Origin: Deltaproteobacteria bacterium
GTDB taxonomy: Bacteria; Desulfobacterota; Syntrophia; Syntrophales; UBA5619
Assembly: GCA_026388345.1 (NCBI GenBank)
Contig: JAPLJY010000022.1
Coordinates: forward strand, 1-36,957
DNA: 36,957 bases
Direction: 5' to 3'
The position numbers were made by a program, and so were the translations under genes. A model generated the notes under the pieces. The model was not told the DNA's origin. It worked only from the letters and a program-made list of their open reading frames with translations, and ran no database searches. Shown in pieces: positions 9,428-15,580 of this stretch (position 1 is its first letter; every line of letters begins with the position of its first letter).

Positions 9428-10029
9428 AAAAGATCCTCTTCGCTTCACGAAACAGGGGGAAAATACTTGAAATCAGGTCGATGCTTGAAGGCATTGAGGT
9501 TCACCTCAGTTCTCTGATGGATTACCCTGCCTTGCCCGAGATCGTGGAAGACGGGAACAGTTTTTTGGAAAATGCCCTGAAGAAGGCAAGGGTCGTTTCA
9601 ACGTTGACCGGTGAGACGGTTCTCGCCGATGATTCGGGGCTCGAGGTTGAGGCTCTGGATGGGGCGCCGGGGATCTACTCCGCGCGGTATGCCGGTAAAT
9701 ATGCGGACGATCGACAGAACATTCGGAAGCTCCTAAGTGACCTGAAGGGCATTGCCTCCGAAAACAGGGGGGCGGCCTTCCGGTGCATTCTGGTCCTCTA
9801 TCCTGCAGATGGGCGCTACGAGACCTTTGAAGGACGCTGGGAGGGGATGATTGCGGAAAAGCCGGCCGGCCAGGGCGGATTCGGATATGATCCGGTTTTT
9901 TTTCTGCCGGGAGAGGGGGTGACCGTGGCCCAACTCTCATCCGAGGTCAAGAACAGGATCAGCCATCGGGCGCAGGCCTTTCTAAAACTGAAGGAGAACC
10001 TCCGCAGAAGAGCATGGAACGATGAATGA
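9424..10029 (+). CDS. rdgB: dITP/XTP pyrophosphatase (RdgB/HAM1), probable CTG start
   Basis: Removes non-canonical purine nucleotides such as dITP and XTP by hydrolysis to the monophosphate and pyrophosphate. Family marks are [16 protein letters not shown] at the extreme N-terminus, [29 protein letters not shown] and SHRAQAF near the end. The first ATG in this frame (9481) would delete the SRNRGK substrate loop. The only plausible initiation codon ahead of it is CTG at 9424, overlapping the rph stop, with CGGAGGG at 9412-9418 at normal spacing. I see no in-frame ATG, GTG or TTG for well over 20 codons upstream. The full product would be 201 residues, normal for the family. A strain polymorphism or base-calling error at the start codon cannot be excluded. 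Confidence 0.9.
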   Translation: MKKILFASRNRGKILEIRSMLEGIEVHLSSLMDYPALPEIVEDGNSFLENALKKARVVSTLTGETVLADDSGLEVEALDGAPGIYSARYAGKYADDRQNIRKLLSDLKGIASENRGAAFRCILVLYPADGRYETFEGRWEGMIAEKPAGQGGFGYDPVFFLPGEGVTVAQLSSEVKNRISHRAQAFLKLKENLRRRAWNDE

Positions 10030-10036
10030 AACGGAA

Positions 10037-10113
10037 CGGGGCGTAGCGCAGCCCGGTAGCGCGCCTGCTTTGGGAGCAGGATGTCACAGGTTCAAATCCT
10101 GTCGCCCCGACCA
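10037..10113 (+). tRNA. tRNA-Pro, anticodon UGG
   Basis: A complete cloverleaf is visible. The acceptor stem is CGGGGCG (10037-10043) paired with CGCCCCG (10103-10109). The anticodon stem is CCTGC/GCAGG around loop TTTGGGA, giving anticodon TGG followed by G37 as in proline tRNAs. The T arm is ACAGG-TTCAAAT-CCTGT. Discriminator A and a genomically encoded CCA end at 10113. The 3' end abuts a phage integrase gene, so the gene also serves as the phage attachment site. Confidence 0.97.
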
Positions 10114-10127
10114 TTTTTAATGAATGA
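10083..10127. other. Probable attL: phage-chromosome junction in the 3' half of tRNA-Pro
   Basis: The integrase gene ends only 14 bp past the tRNA CCA and reads towards it, the usual layout for a phage integrated by recombination in a tRNA 3' end that leaves the tRNA intact. The crossover core is expected in the T arm to acceptor stem, possibly extending a little downstream. The matching attR copy is not in the window, so the exact core cannot be drawn. Confidence 0.6.
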
Positions 10128-11306
10128 TTACAGATTATTGGCCTCCACCCCCTGGAGGCCTTTTTCTTTTTGACCAACACTTTTGACCAACAAATTGGGC
10201 GCAGAAGCTTCGGGGGAAGCCTTTTTGAAGTTGTGCTTTGGCAGGGATAGAGGCTTTTTGGTCTGCATTTCGGTTACGAGGTGGGAGTAGACGTTGACGA
10301 TCATGTTAGCGTTTTTATGGCCGACCCGATGGGCGAGATCCAGGATATCGGCACCCGATGCCAGCGCGTGGGTGATGAAATAATGACGGATATCGTAGAG
10401 GCGGATCCGGCGGGTGATCCCCGCCTCTGTTTTGGCCGCCTTCCAGGCTTTGGCAAGCTGCCGGACAGGTTCCCCGCGGAAGGAAATCACATAGGGACAC
10501 TCCGGGCGGATCTCCCCGCGGCGCTTTGCAAGCCGGATATCCTCGGCGCGGATCCTGGCCCGCTGCTCCTTGAGCCGCTCAAGAAACTCCCCGGCGACAT
10601 ACTGCGTATGGTACGAGTCGGTCTTCGATGAATAGATCCGGACCGCGCCGGTCTCATAATCGAAATCATCCCACCGGAGCGTAAAGAGTTCCGTGGGACC
10701 CGGCCGCACGCCGGTATTGAGCTCGACCTCCAGCGCCCACCGGAGATGATCGTCCGCGGCCTGGATGATTTTTTGAAACTCTTCATGCGTAAGGAGCTCC
10801 ACCTGGAACCGGTTTTTGATCCGGAGGGGCTTCCGTCGCGCCCAGGGGGAATCCTTCAGGTAGTCCCGTTCAACGGCCCAGCCGAACATCCGTGAAAAAT
10901 ACTGGAAGTATTTATTGATGGTCCGGGCGGTGACATTCCGGGCGATCATCGCCTTCTCAATCTCCGACCAATGGGCCATCGAGATTCGGGTGATCGGCTT
11001 CGATCCGATCACGGGAAGTGCGTAACGCGCCGCCGTGCGGAGGATCTCGGCAACCGTTTTCGGCGAGAGTTCGACATGGCGCGCGTTGATATAGGTCTGC
11101 GCCAGTTCCTCGAAGGTCAGGACGCCGATGTCTCTAGGCTGAACCGGCCGGCGCTTTTTCTCCAGTTTTATTTCGAGATCTCGCTCGGCGGCGGCCTGCT
11201 TGTCGGCCAATCCATGGCCGAAATACTCGCTGACGACCCTGCCGCCTTGATTTGGATCACGCCAGGTCGCACGCCAGCGGCCGTCTTTTGTTTTGTTTAC
11301 GGACAT
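10128..11306 (-). CDS. int: Phage tyrosine recombinase (integrase)
   Basis: A 392-residue integrase that inserts and excises the phage at tRNA-Pro. The N-terminal part (arm-binding region, KTKDGRWRATWRDP) and a SAM-like core-binding domain precede the catalytic domain. Catalytic residues visible are Arg in NTGVRPGPTEL, the DIRH motif (second Arg), His in HRVGHKN and the nucleophile Tyr340 in NVYSHL. About 50 residues follow the Tyr, longer than usual, and the last ones are encoded by the terminator hairpin beside the tRNA. Its start overlaps the end of the upstream minus-strand zinc-ribbon gene by 10 bp, so the two are probably cotranscribed. Orientation towards the tRNA is typical of the left end of a prophage. 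Confidence 0.95.
   Translation of the reverse strand: MSVNKTKDGRWRATWRDPNQGGRVVSEYFGHGLADKQAAAERDLEIKLEKKRRPVQPRDIGVLTFEELAQTYINARHVELSPKTVAEILRTAARYALPVIGSKPITRISMAHWSEIEKAMIARNVTARTINKYFQYFSRMFGWAVERDYLKDSPWARRKPLRIKNRFQVELLTHEEFQKIIQAADDHLRWALEVELNTGVRPGPTELFTLRWDDFDYETGAVRIYSSKTDSYHTQYVAGEFLERLKEQRARIRAEDIRLAKRRGEIRPECPYVISFRGEPVRQLAKAWKAAKTEAGITRRIRLYDIRHYFITHALASGADILDLAHRVGHKNANMIVNVYSHLVTEMQTKKPLSLPKHNFKKASPEASAPNLLVKSVGQKEKGLQGVEANNL
10140..10171 (+). terminator. Intrinsic terminator after tRNA-Pro, inside the integrase 3' end
   Basis: GGCCTCCA (10140-10147) and TGGAGGCC (10153-10160) form a perfect 8-bp stem with a 5-base loop, followed on the + strand by a T-rich tract. It is oriented to stop + strand transcription coming through rph-rdgB-tRNA. 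The same bases encode the last codons of the oppositely oriented integrase. Confidence 0.75.
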
Positions 11307-11683
11307 GAAAACGCTTTCCCTAATAATTTTCTTTCAAATAGTAAATCCAAAATTTTTTCCGGGATTAAATTCGTATTTAGTGCAATTTCTCTTGCCGTTA
11401 AACCAGTATTGTCTGAATCCAGTACAGACATTACATAAATACCTAATGCATACGGAGTAAGAACATGCGTCACTTTCATCGGCTTATAGTTAAAGGATTG
11501 AAGGAAATGGCCAACGATATTTCCCTCCACCTGGTGAACTGTTCCACATTTAAGGCAGGCGATCACAGAATAAAAAATGCCTTTATGCTGAATCATGGAA
11601 CAACTTATAAAATCAGCTTTGATAGGTGACTCGATATATGAAATTTTCAATGTTTCATGACAGCAATAACATACAAATTTCAA
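11297..11683 (-). CDS. Hypothetical protein with two CxxC zinc-ribbon knuckles
   Basis: A 128-residue protein. The N-terminal half holds CYCC and CLKCGTVH, consistent with a small zinc ribbon. The C-terminal half (LTAREIALNTNLIPEKILDLLFERKLLG) looks like a winged-helix or HTH segment, so a DNA-binding role is possible; this is an inference. The TTG start at 11683 is supported by a strong GGAGGT 8 bp upstream. Its stop overlaps the integrase start, which suggests coexpression and perhaps a role in lysogeny or recombination control. The AT-richer composition contrasts with neighbouring phage genes. I do not recognise a named family. Confidence 0.7.
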   Translation of the reverse strand: MKFVCYCCHETLKISYIESPIKADFISCSMIQHKGIFYSVIACLKCGTVHQVEGNIVGHFLQSFNYKPMKVTHVLTPYALGIYVMSVLDSDNTGLTAREIALNTNLIPEKILDLLFERKLLGKAFSCP

Positions 11684-11720
11684 ATACTATTGACCTCCTA
11701 TCAAGTAATTCCATTTCATC

Positions 11721-11984
11721 TTACTCCCATTTATCCTTTGCTTTTGCCTCTTCCTTGGTCTGCCATTGCATGTTCCGAGGGGAATCATCTCCGCCGCGTT
11801 TTAACGGGACAATGTGATCGAGGACGTAGCCGGGACACGCACCTTTTGTTTTGCCTGTGGATGGGCAGGGATTTGCGCGTTGAAAATCAGCCCTCTGCTT
11901 TCCACTTCGCTTCGTTTTGGCGTCAAGGCCAGCGGAAAGGGACAAAGCGAAGAGAAGGGTGATTAGAAGGGTTAATCTTTTCAC
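11721..11984 (-). CDS. Small exported HNH-endonuclease-like protein
   Basis: The 87-residue product starts with a signal peptide (MKRLTLLITLLFALSLSAGLDA). A compact HNH-like motif follows: a cysteine pair (NPCPSTGKTKGACPG), LDHIVPLKRGGDD with the conserved DH, and N in SPRNMQWQT. Small proteins of this type are common in proteobacteria and are annotated as HNH signature proteins; their biological role is not established. The start is GTG at 11984 with GGGAGAGG upstream. It lies between the zinc-ribbon/integrase pair and the repressor-like gene, all on the minus strand, and may be a lysogenic-conversion cargo gene. The remaining 148 bp up to the next gene hold nothing I can assign. Confidence 0.75.
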   Translation of the reverse strand: MKRLTLLITLLFALSLSAGLDAKTKRSGKQRADFQRANPCPSTGKTKGACPGYVLDHIVPLKRGGDDSPRNMQWQTKEEAKAKDKWE

Positions 11985-12132
11985 ACGATATCCTCTCCCT
12001 CATTTCTGTGCAGACGCCCGTTAATAATAAATAACCGATCCAACACCGCTTTCCGCGTGTTCAGATTTGATCTTGACCCGCCGAATACTCCATGTCGAAT
12101 GTTCCCTTCCGACCGGTACTCGACAACGCGGC

Positions 12133-12663
12133 CTAATCGGTACCGGTAGATAGCTTTATGTCATTGATCCTCTTGAATTCCTCAAATTGCTGTTTCAAAT
12201 CCTCAAATTGTTTTTGTAAATCCGCATTTGTATTCCATCTGTTGACGGACTCCTCAAATGCATGAATATTCTGCTTCAAGGCAGACGCGGCGTCTTTATC
12301 CTTGGACTCCAGTATTTTCTTCACCGTCCAACAAGCCGCCTGTATTTCGGGGCTCCAGTCGGACATAAAATGCGCCGCGGCAACATCACGAAGTGCGATA
12401 TCCGTTTGTTGAGCGATAGGTGGATCCGGCACTTCACCTCTCAAATAACTTTCCCATTCCGGATATTTACTGCGAAAGCCTCTCCAGAATTTTATCCCCG
12501 GGCCTTTAAGCCGTTTATTTTTCATGTCGTTGATTAACGCATCGGATACGGATAATTCTCCAGCAAGATCCTTTATCGTAAGTATCCGATTCCTTAGGAA
12601 AACGTCTAATCTTTCAGAAAAATCAGAATTAATCATATTATTTCTTGACATATCTCGATTCAT
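12133..12663 (-). CDS. Repressor-like HTH protein with C-terminal coiled coil
   Basis: An HTH region (LTIKDLAGELSVSDALINDMKNKR) lies near the N-terminus, followed by a linker with PPIAQQTD. The C-terminal coiled coil (LQKQFEDLKQQFEEFKR) would favour oligomerisation. The position, divergent from the rightward early genes and next to the integrase, is where a phage CI-type repressor normally sits. No S24 peptidase domain is visible, so SOS self-cleavage is not expected. The start is uncertain. The frame is open back to a TTG at 12714, but that would leave only 11 bp to the divergent gene. I prefer ATG 12663 with GGAGTGG upstream; ATG 12651 and 12636 are alternatives. Confidence 0.7.
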   Translation of the reverse strand: MNRDMSRNNMINSDFSERLDVFLRNRILTIKDLAGELSVSDALINDMKNKRLKGPGIKFWRGFRSKYPEWESYLRGEVPDPPIAQQTDIALRDVAAAHFMSDWSPEIQAACWTVKKILESKDKDAASALKQNIHAFEESVNRWNTNADLQKQFEDLKQQFEEFKRINDIKLSTGTD

Positions 12664-12673
12664 CGTGTATTTG
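12645..12673 (+). promoter_or_regulatory. Candidate rightward early promoter (PR-like)
   Basis: A perfect -35 hexamer TTGACA (12645-12650), 17 bp, then a weak -10 TATTTG (12668-12673), about 50 bp ahead of the first rightward gene. It overlaps the N-terminal codons of the repressor-like gene and includes the small inverted repeat CGAT-TC-ATCG, a possible operator half-site. Only the pattern supports this. Confidence 0.4.
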
Positions 12674-12725
12674 TCCACTCCAGCGGCGGTGTTTCTCTCA
12701 TATCCCTTAACCAAGGAGGTCGGTC

Positions 12726-13193
12726 ATGTCAGAATTAGAAGCTCCCTACAATGCTTCAGGAAAACCCGAAGATCCAATCAATGTGGACCCCCGACAGTTT
12801 TTTATCAAGCTCGGGTCTCGGCCCATGTTTTCTCCCTACAAATTCGCCCTTTATCTCAATGAAGCCTACGGTCCCATTAAAAGGATCCGAGGGGGGCAAA
12901 TTGCCCCGCTTCCCTGGCCTGCCCTCAAAAGGGTGGCGACATTGATTCTGAAAGACCAATTTTCAAAGTCCAAAATCGATGAAACATTTTGGTGTCTGGC
13001 TTCGCTCATCTACCGCCAGCCGCAACCGGATGATCCAAATGACCACGAATATTGGAAAGAACTTCTCGCGCTCACTATCCCTGATCCGGAAAGACGAAAA
13101 GAATTCTGTGTTTTTTGTGGCGAACAGCTCATCGATTGCGACGCTCCTTTTCTGAACAAAACTCGTCTTCAATCCGAGTCAGATGCTCTTTGA
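12726..13193 (+). CDS. Hypothetical phage early protein
   Basis: The first rightward gene, 155 residues. The ATG is preceded by AAGGAGGTCGGTC, the initiation module that recurs before several genes in this phage. The sequence has no family I recognise. It contains PLPWPALKRVATLIL and a lone CVFC near the C-terminus, and no signal peptide or membrane segment. Its position just right of the repressor-like gene suggests a role in the lysis-lysogeny switch or early replication, by context only. Its 3' end overlaps the convergent small gene at 13129-13332 by 65 bp. Confidence 0.7.
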   Translation: MSELEAPYNASGKPEDPINVDPRQFFIKLGSRPMFSPYKFALYLNEAYGPIKRIRGGQIAPLPWPALKRVATLILKDQFSKSKIDETFWCLASLIYRQPQPDDPNDHEYWKELLALTIPDPERRKEFCVFCGEQLIDCDAPFLNKTRLQSESDAL

Positions 13194-13332
13194 ACGATTC
13201 GTAAACATCCTTTCCGGGATTATCGGGAGAGGATGTGTTCGCATCCGCCGGACCCGGAATATTCAGGATCATCTCTGCGATGGTCAGGTGTGACGCGACA
13301 ATCAGTTTTGTATCATCAGATATTTTTAACAT
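13129..13332 (-). CDS. Small hypothetical protein, convergent overlap with neighbour
   Basis: A 67-residue ORF on the minus strand. It has a textbook ribosome site, GGAGGT at 13338-13343 on that strand, 5 bases from the ATG. The product starts MLKISDDTKLIVASHLTIAE and ends in a charged tail (HLTRIEDEFCSEKERRNR); no family is recognised. It is divergent from the gene starting at 13347 (14 bases between the starts), and its 3' end overlaps the end of the preceding + strand gene. A minus-strand gene within the rightward early block is unusual. The alternative is that the ribosome site is fortuitous. Confidence 0.55.
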   Translation of the reverse strand: MLKISDDTKLIVASHLTIAEMILNIPGPADANTSSPDNPGKDVYESFKEHLTRIEDEFCSEKERRNR

Positions 13333-13346
13333 TGGGCACCTCCACA

Positions 13347-13577
13347 ATGGACAACGACCTTAGAAAGAACATCAAAAAAACGCTGATCGACCTGGGGCTG
13401 GACAGGGCAGGAAGCTACGCCGTTCTGCTGCCACACGTCGAAGGGGAACTGGGGAGAGCCATCGGCATCAAATCCTTCAGCATGGCCATGTCCGGATATC
13501 GTTCCAGCGCCGCTTACCAGGAGATCCTTGCGGCGTTGCAGCAGGTCTTGGCGACATGGGCCGACCGCGCCGCCTGA
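13347..13577 (+). CDS. Small hypothetical protein, possible regulator
   Basis: A 76-residue product starting MDNDLRKNIKKTLIDLGLDRAG and continuing with a largely helical sequence that ends LAALQQVLATWADRAA. It lacks a clear Shine-Dalgarno because the upstream bases hold the opposite-strand ribosome site of the divergent gene. The GC-rich codon use agrees with the phage early block. Size and position (second or third rightward gene) fit a Cro/CII-type regulator, but I cannot identify an HTH with confidence. Confidence 0.55.
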   Translation: MDNDLRKNIKKTLIDLGLDRAGSYAVLLPHVEGELGRAIGIKSFSMAMSGYRSSAAYQEILAALQQVLATWADRAA

Positions 13578-13759
13578 CCACCAAAGGGGATCATATGTGG
13601 ACATATACACATAACCTAAATCAAAATCAAAGAAAATCATCATGCGCCTTTCCGGTTAACTCCTTTCATCTTTTGGTCATATCGTATCAACGTCAGAATT
13701 GGTCTTCAACGCTCATTTCTGAAACCCATCGGGATTTAGAAATAACGAGGCACAATCCA

Positions 13760-13787
13760 GAGGCTCATTGGTGAGGCTCATTGAGCC
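13760..13787. promoter_or_regulatory. Direct and inverted repeat upstream of an early gene
   Basis: GAGGCTCATTG occurs twice (13760-13770 and 13773-13783). The second copy forms the inverted repeat GGCTCA-T-TGAGCC (13775-13787). It lies just ahead of the ribosome site of the 13804 gene, at the end of a 226-bp AT-richer intergenic stretch, and could be an operator. No other signal is clear in that stretch. Confidence 0.35.
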
Positions 13788-13803
13788 ACGGAGAGGTATA
13801 GCC

Positions 13804-14196
13804 ATGCAAAAATACGAGAATTACGAGAGTTATGGGGAGATGTTCGGGGACTTTGTAAAGCGGCTTGCGAAGTTTTCCAGCGTCGAAAATGTACTACGGG
13901 TAATGAACATTCCGTATTTTCATTATCGGAAAGTCATCAACCCGAACAACCGCACCAATGGAGACAACCCTTATTATCAGCCTGTTGAATGGCTCGTGCT
14001 GGCGACAAATTACTCAGCAAGACAGGAGGGAGAAGGGGTAACCGGGGATTATTGCATGGCGAAGCGTGTAGCGAAGGACATGGGTGGTGTTTTTCTCTCC
14101 CCTTCTGATCTCAGAGAACTAAAAGCGTCCCTGTCCACTGCCGCACCTGACATCCTTTCCGTACTCCAAAAGATTACGGGAGAAGAGGCAAAATGA
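13804..14196 (+). CDS. Hypothetical phage early protein, possible CII-like regulator
   Basis: 130 residues. The chosen ATG has GAGAGGT upstream; the frame is open further upstream without a better start. The sequence begins MQKYENYESYGEMFGDFVKRLA and includes VENVLRVMNIPYFHYRKVINPNN, which could be an HTH-type element, and a C-terminal helical part (SPSDLRELKASLSTAAPDIL). The overall plan, an N-terminal DNA-binding-like part and a helical tail, resembles phage CII-family regulators, but this is a weak resemblance. The excisionase-like gene follows 40 bp downstream. Confidence 0.65.
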   Translation: MQKYENYESYGEMFGDFVKRLAKFSSVENVLRVMNIPYFHYRKVINPNNRTNGDNPYYQPVEWLVLATNYSARQEGEGVTGDYCMAKRVAKDMGGVFLSPSDLRELKASLSTAAPDILSVLQKITGEEAK

Positions 14197-14236
14197 TCGA
14201 TGACCTGGTGAGCGGGGAAAAGAAAGGGAAGGCGGA

Positions 14237-14560
14237 ATGAAACAAATCGAGGTCAAGCCGGGAATCGTCATTTTAACGCCCTGGTACACCCAGGCCGAGG
14301 CGGCGGCGCATTGCGGCATGGCCCGATCAACGTTCGTCCTGAAGGCGATCGCCGGCGGTCTCCCCTGTCATGGGGACGAAACCAACAAAAGATACGAGGC
14401 GGAGGAGCTGGACCGCTGGATCGCAAACAGATTCCGCTTTCCTGAATCAGAGACCGCGGCGCCGGGAAGCAGCCGAAAAGCACGGCGCGCGCCGGGGGCA
14501 AAGGGCAGGGGATTGCGTAACCCTCAGACGGGGGAGTTTTACCGGGGGGCGGAATCATGA
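14237..14560 (+). CDS. Excisionase/MerR-like helix-turn-helix protein
   Basis: A 107-residue protein. Residues about 15-60 form the HTH_17-type DNA-binding module (WYTQAEAAAHCGMARSTF, then ALPCH-like wing and RYEAEELDRWI) found in Xis-like excision factors and small phage regulators. The C-terminal tail is basic (SSRKARRAPGAKGRGLR). In this early position it could direct excision or control transcription. The ATG of the next gene overlaps its stop (ATGA). Function is inferred from domain and context. Confidence 0.8.
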   Translation: MKQIEVKPGIVILTPWYTQAEAAAHCGMARSTFVLKAIAGGLPCHGDETNKRYEAEELDRWIANRFRFPESETAAPGSSRKARRAPGAKGRGLRNPQTGEFYRGAES

Positions 14561-14778
14561 CGGTTCGGCGGTGGAAATTTGCGGTGACAACCAGCGATGC
14601 CGGGTCCGGATATCTGCTGGAGTCGGGAGATTTGGTTCACGATCCGGAAATCGTCGAAGAATGGACGGGGACGGATGAAGAGGCGAGCTGCGAGGTCATG
14701 CGCCGTGCCATCGACTTTGAAGAACGGACCGGCGCAATCGTCACGGGAATAGATATGGAGTCCCGAGGGAAGGTTTAG
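14557..14778 (+). CDS. Small acidic hypothetical protein
   Basis: 73 residues, starting MTVRRWKFAVTTSDAGSGYL and then acidic (ESGDLVHDPEIVEEWTGTDEE). Its ATG overlaps the stop of the upstream HTH gene, so the two are translationally coupled. No family is recognised, and there are no membrane or signal segments. Confidence 0.65.
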   Translation: MTVRRWKFAVTTSDAGSGYLLESGDLVHDPEIVEEWTGTDEEASCEVMRRAIDFEERTGAIVTGIDMESRGKV

Positions 14779-14815
14779 GGGGGGATCAGTATCATCAAAA
14801 CAAAGGAGGTCGGCG

Positions 14816-15541
14816 ATGGGAAAAACTAAGCAAAAAGGAATCAAGCGGAACAGGTTGTTGTCAGGGACCGATTACGTCATCATGCCGGGTGAAAATCCCA
14901 TCCTGGAGATACAAGGTGACGTTTCTAAAAAAGCCATCGGGGGATTTCACACACTCTGTGCCGATGTCGGCGAAATCCCCGGTCATCCACTGAGTGGGTG
15001 CCGCGAGGGGGACATTCTTCCGCAATCCCTTTGGTCGGATTACCATCGGCCGTCCTGTCCGGATCCGCGTGGTTTTGTCTATGATCCTCGATCCGATCTG
15101 TGGGTAAGGGTCTATCTGGAGCAGGACAAAACGAGGTTGATCAATCTCTCCTATGACGATTTTATTGCCTATGGGAAGGAGCGCGGCTGGCGACTGCCCA
15201 CCCACGAGGAATTCATCACGGCGGCAGAGGGATCCAATGAAATGACCAATATCTTCAACTCCTCCCGGCCCGAGCGAAGCGGCGGACATGTGGATCAGTT
15301 GGAGAGACGGATGATTTCCAATATCGGCTGCGAGGATTGCTGCGGAGTGTTGTGGCAGTATCTCTCCACGCCTCATCCGACAATCTCGGACTATGGGCTG
15401 CTCGCCGGCGGCAATTGGGACGATGCTGCGATTTGCGGCTCTCGCTTTCGTGTTGCGCTTTACTGTCGCTGGAGTGCGAGTACGAGTATCGGCGCGCGCT
15501 TCGTCTCGGAGCCACTTCAACCGAAAACGAAGAAAACGTAA
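14816..15541 (+). CDS. DGR-type variable protein 1, C-type-lectin/FGE-like fold
   Basis: A 241-residue protein of the C-type-lectin/formylglycine-generating-enzyme-like type: RLPTHEEFITAAEGSNE in the middle, and a C-terminal block with GGNW, CGSRFR, RWSAS and IGARFVSEP. That C-terminal pattern is the usual architecture of DGR target proteins, where solvent-exposed codons in a fixed scaffold are diversified. Residues 197-233 form the putative variable region, nearly identical in DNA to that of the 20556 gene except at adenine-compatible sites. The N-terminal two thirds is only moderately similar to that paralogue. No signal peptide or membrane anchor is seen, so a ligand-binding role inside the cell or on the virion are both open. 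It is preceded by the AAAGGAGGTCGGCG module and followed by a hairpin and the ParB-like gene. Confidence 0.85.
   Translation: MGKTKQKGIKRNRLLSGTDYVIMPGENPILEIQGDVSKKAIGGFHTLCADVGEIPGHPLSGCREGDILPQSLWSDYHRPSCPDPRGFVYDPRSDLWVRVYLEQDKTRLINLSYDDFIAYGKERGWRLPTHEEFITAAEGSNEMTNIFNSSRPERSGGHVDQLERRMISNIGCEDCCGVLWQYLSTPHPTISDYGLLAGGNWDDAAICGSRFRVALYCRWSASTSIGARFVSEPLQPKTKKT
15404..15516 (+). repeat. Putative DGR variable region VR1
   Basis: Aligned without gaps to 21111-21223, this block differs at 13 bases in 9 codons, and all nine change the amino acid: N200/G, D202/N, D203/S, F211/C, V213/A, L215/Y, C217/Y, S220/G and S222/T (this protein/the other). At 8 of the 13 positions one copy has A; at the other 5 neither does, as expected if an adenine in a shared template was replaced in both. 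The invariant blocks are a 22-base stretch from the GCT GCG ATT codons and the last 35 bases (15482-15516). Confidence 0.8.
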
Positions 15542-15544
15542 AAC

Positions 15545-15565
15545 GTCGCCGATTTTTTCGGCGAC
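15545..15565 (+). terminator. Hairpin downstream of VR1 (terminator or DGR target hairpin)
   Basis: GTCGCCGA (15545-15552) and TCGGCGAC (15558-15565) form a perfect 8-bp stem with a T5 loop, about 28 bp after the end of VR1. There is no T-run after it, which makes a classic intrinsic terminator less likely. An 8-bp GC-rich hairpin shortly after the variable region is a known requirement for efficient retrohoming in the BPP-1 DGR. Confidence 0.5.
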
Positions 15566-15580
15566 AAAAGGAGGTCGGCG

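Noticed and set aside
13556..13774. 72-codon + strand frame between early genes
   Set aside because: No ribosome site, composition unlike neighbours, and the stretch looks like AT-rich intergenic DNA.
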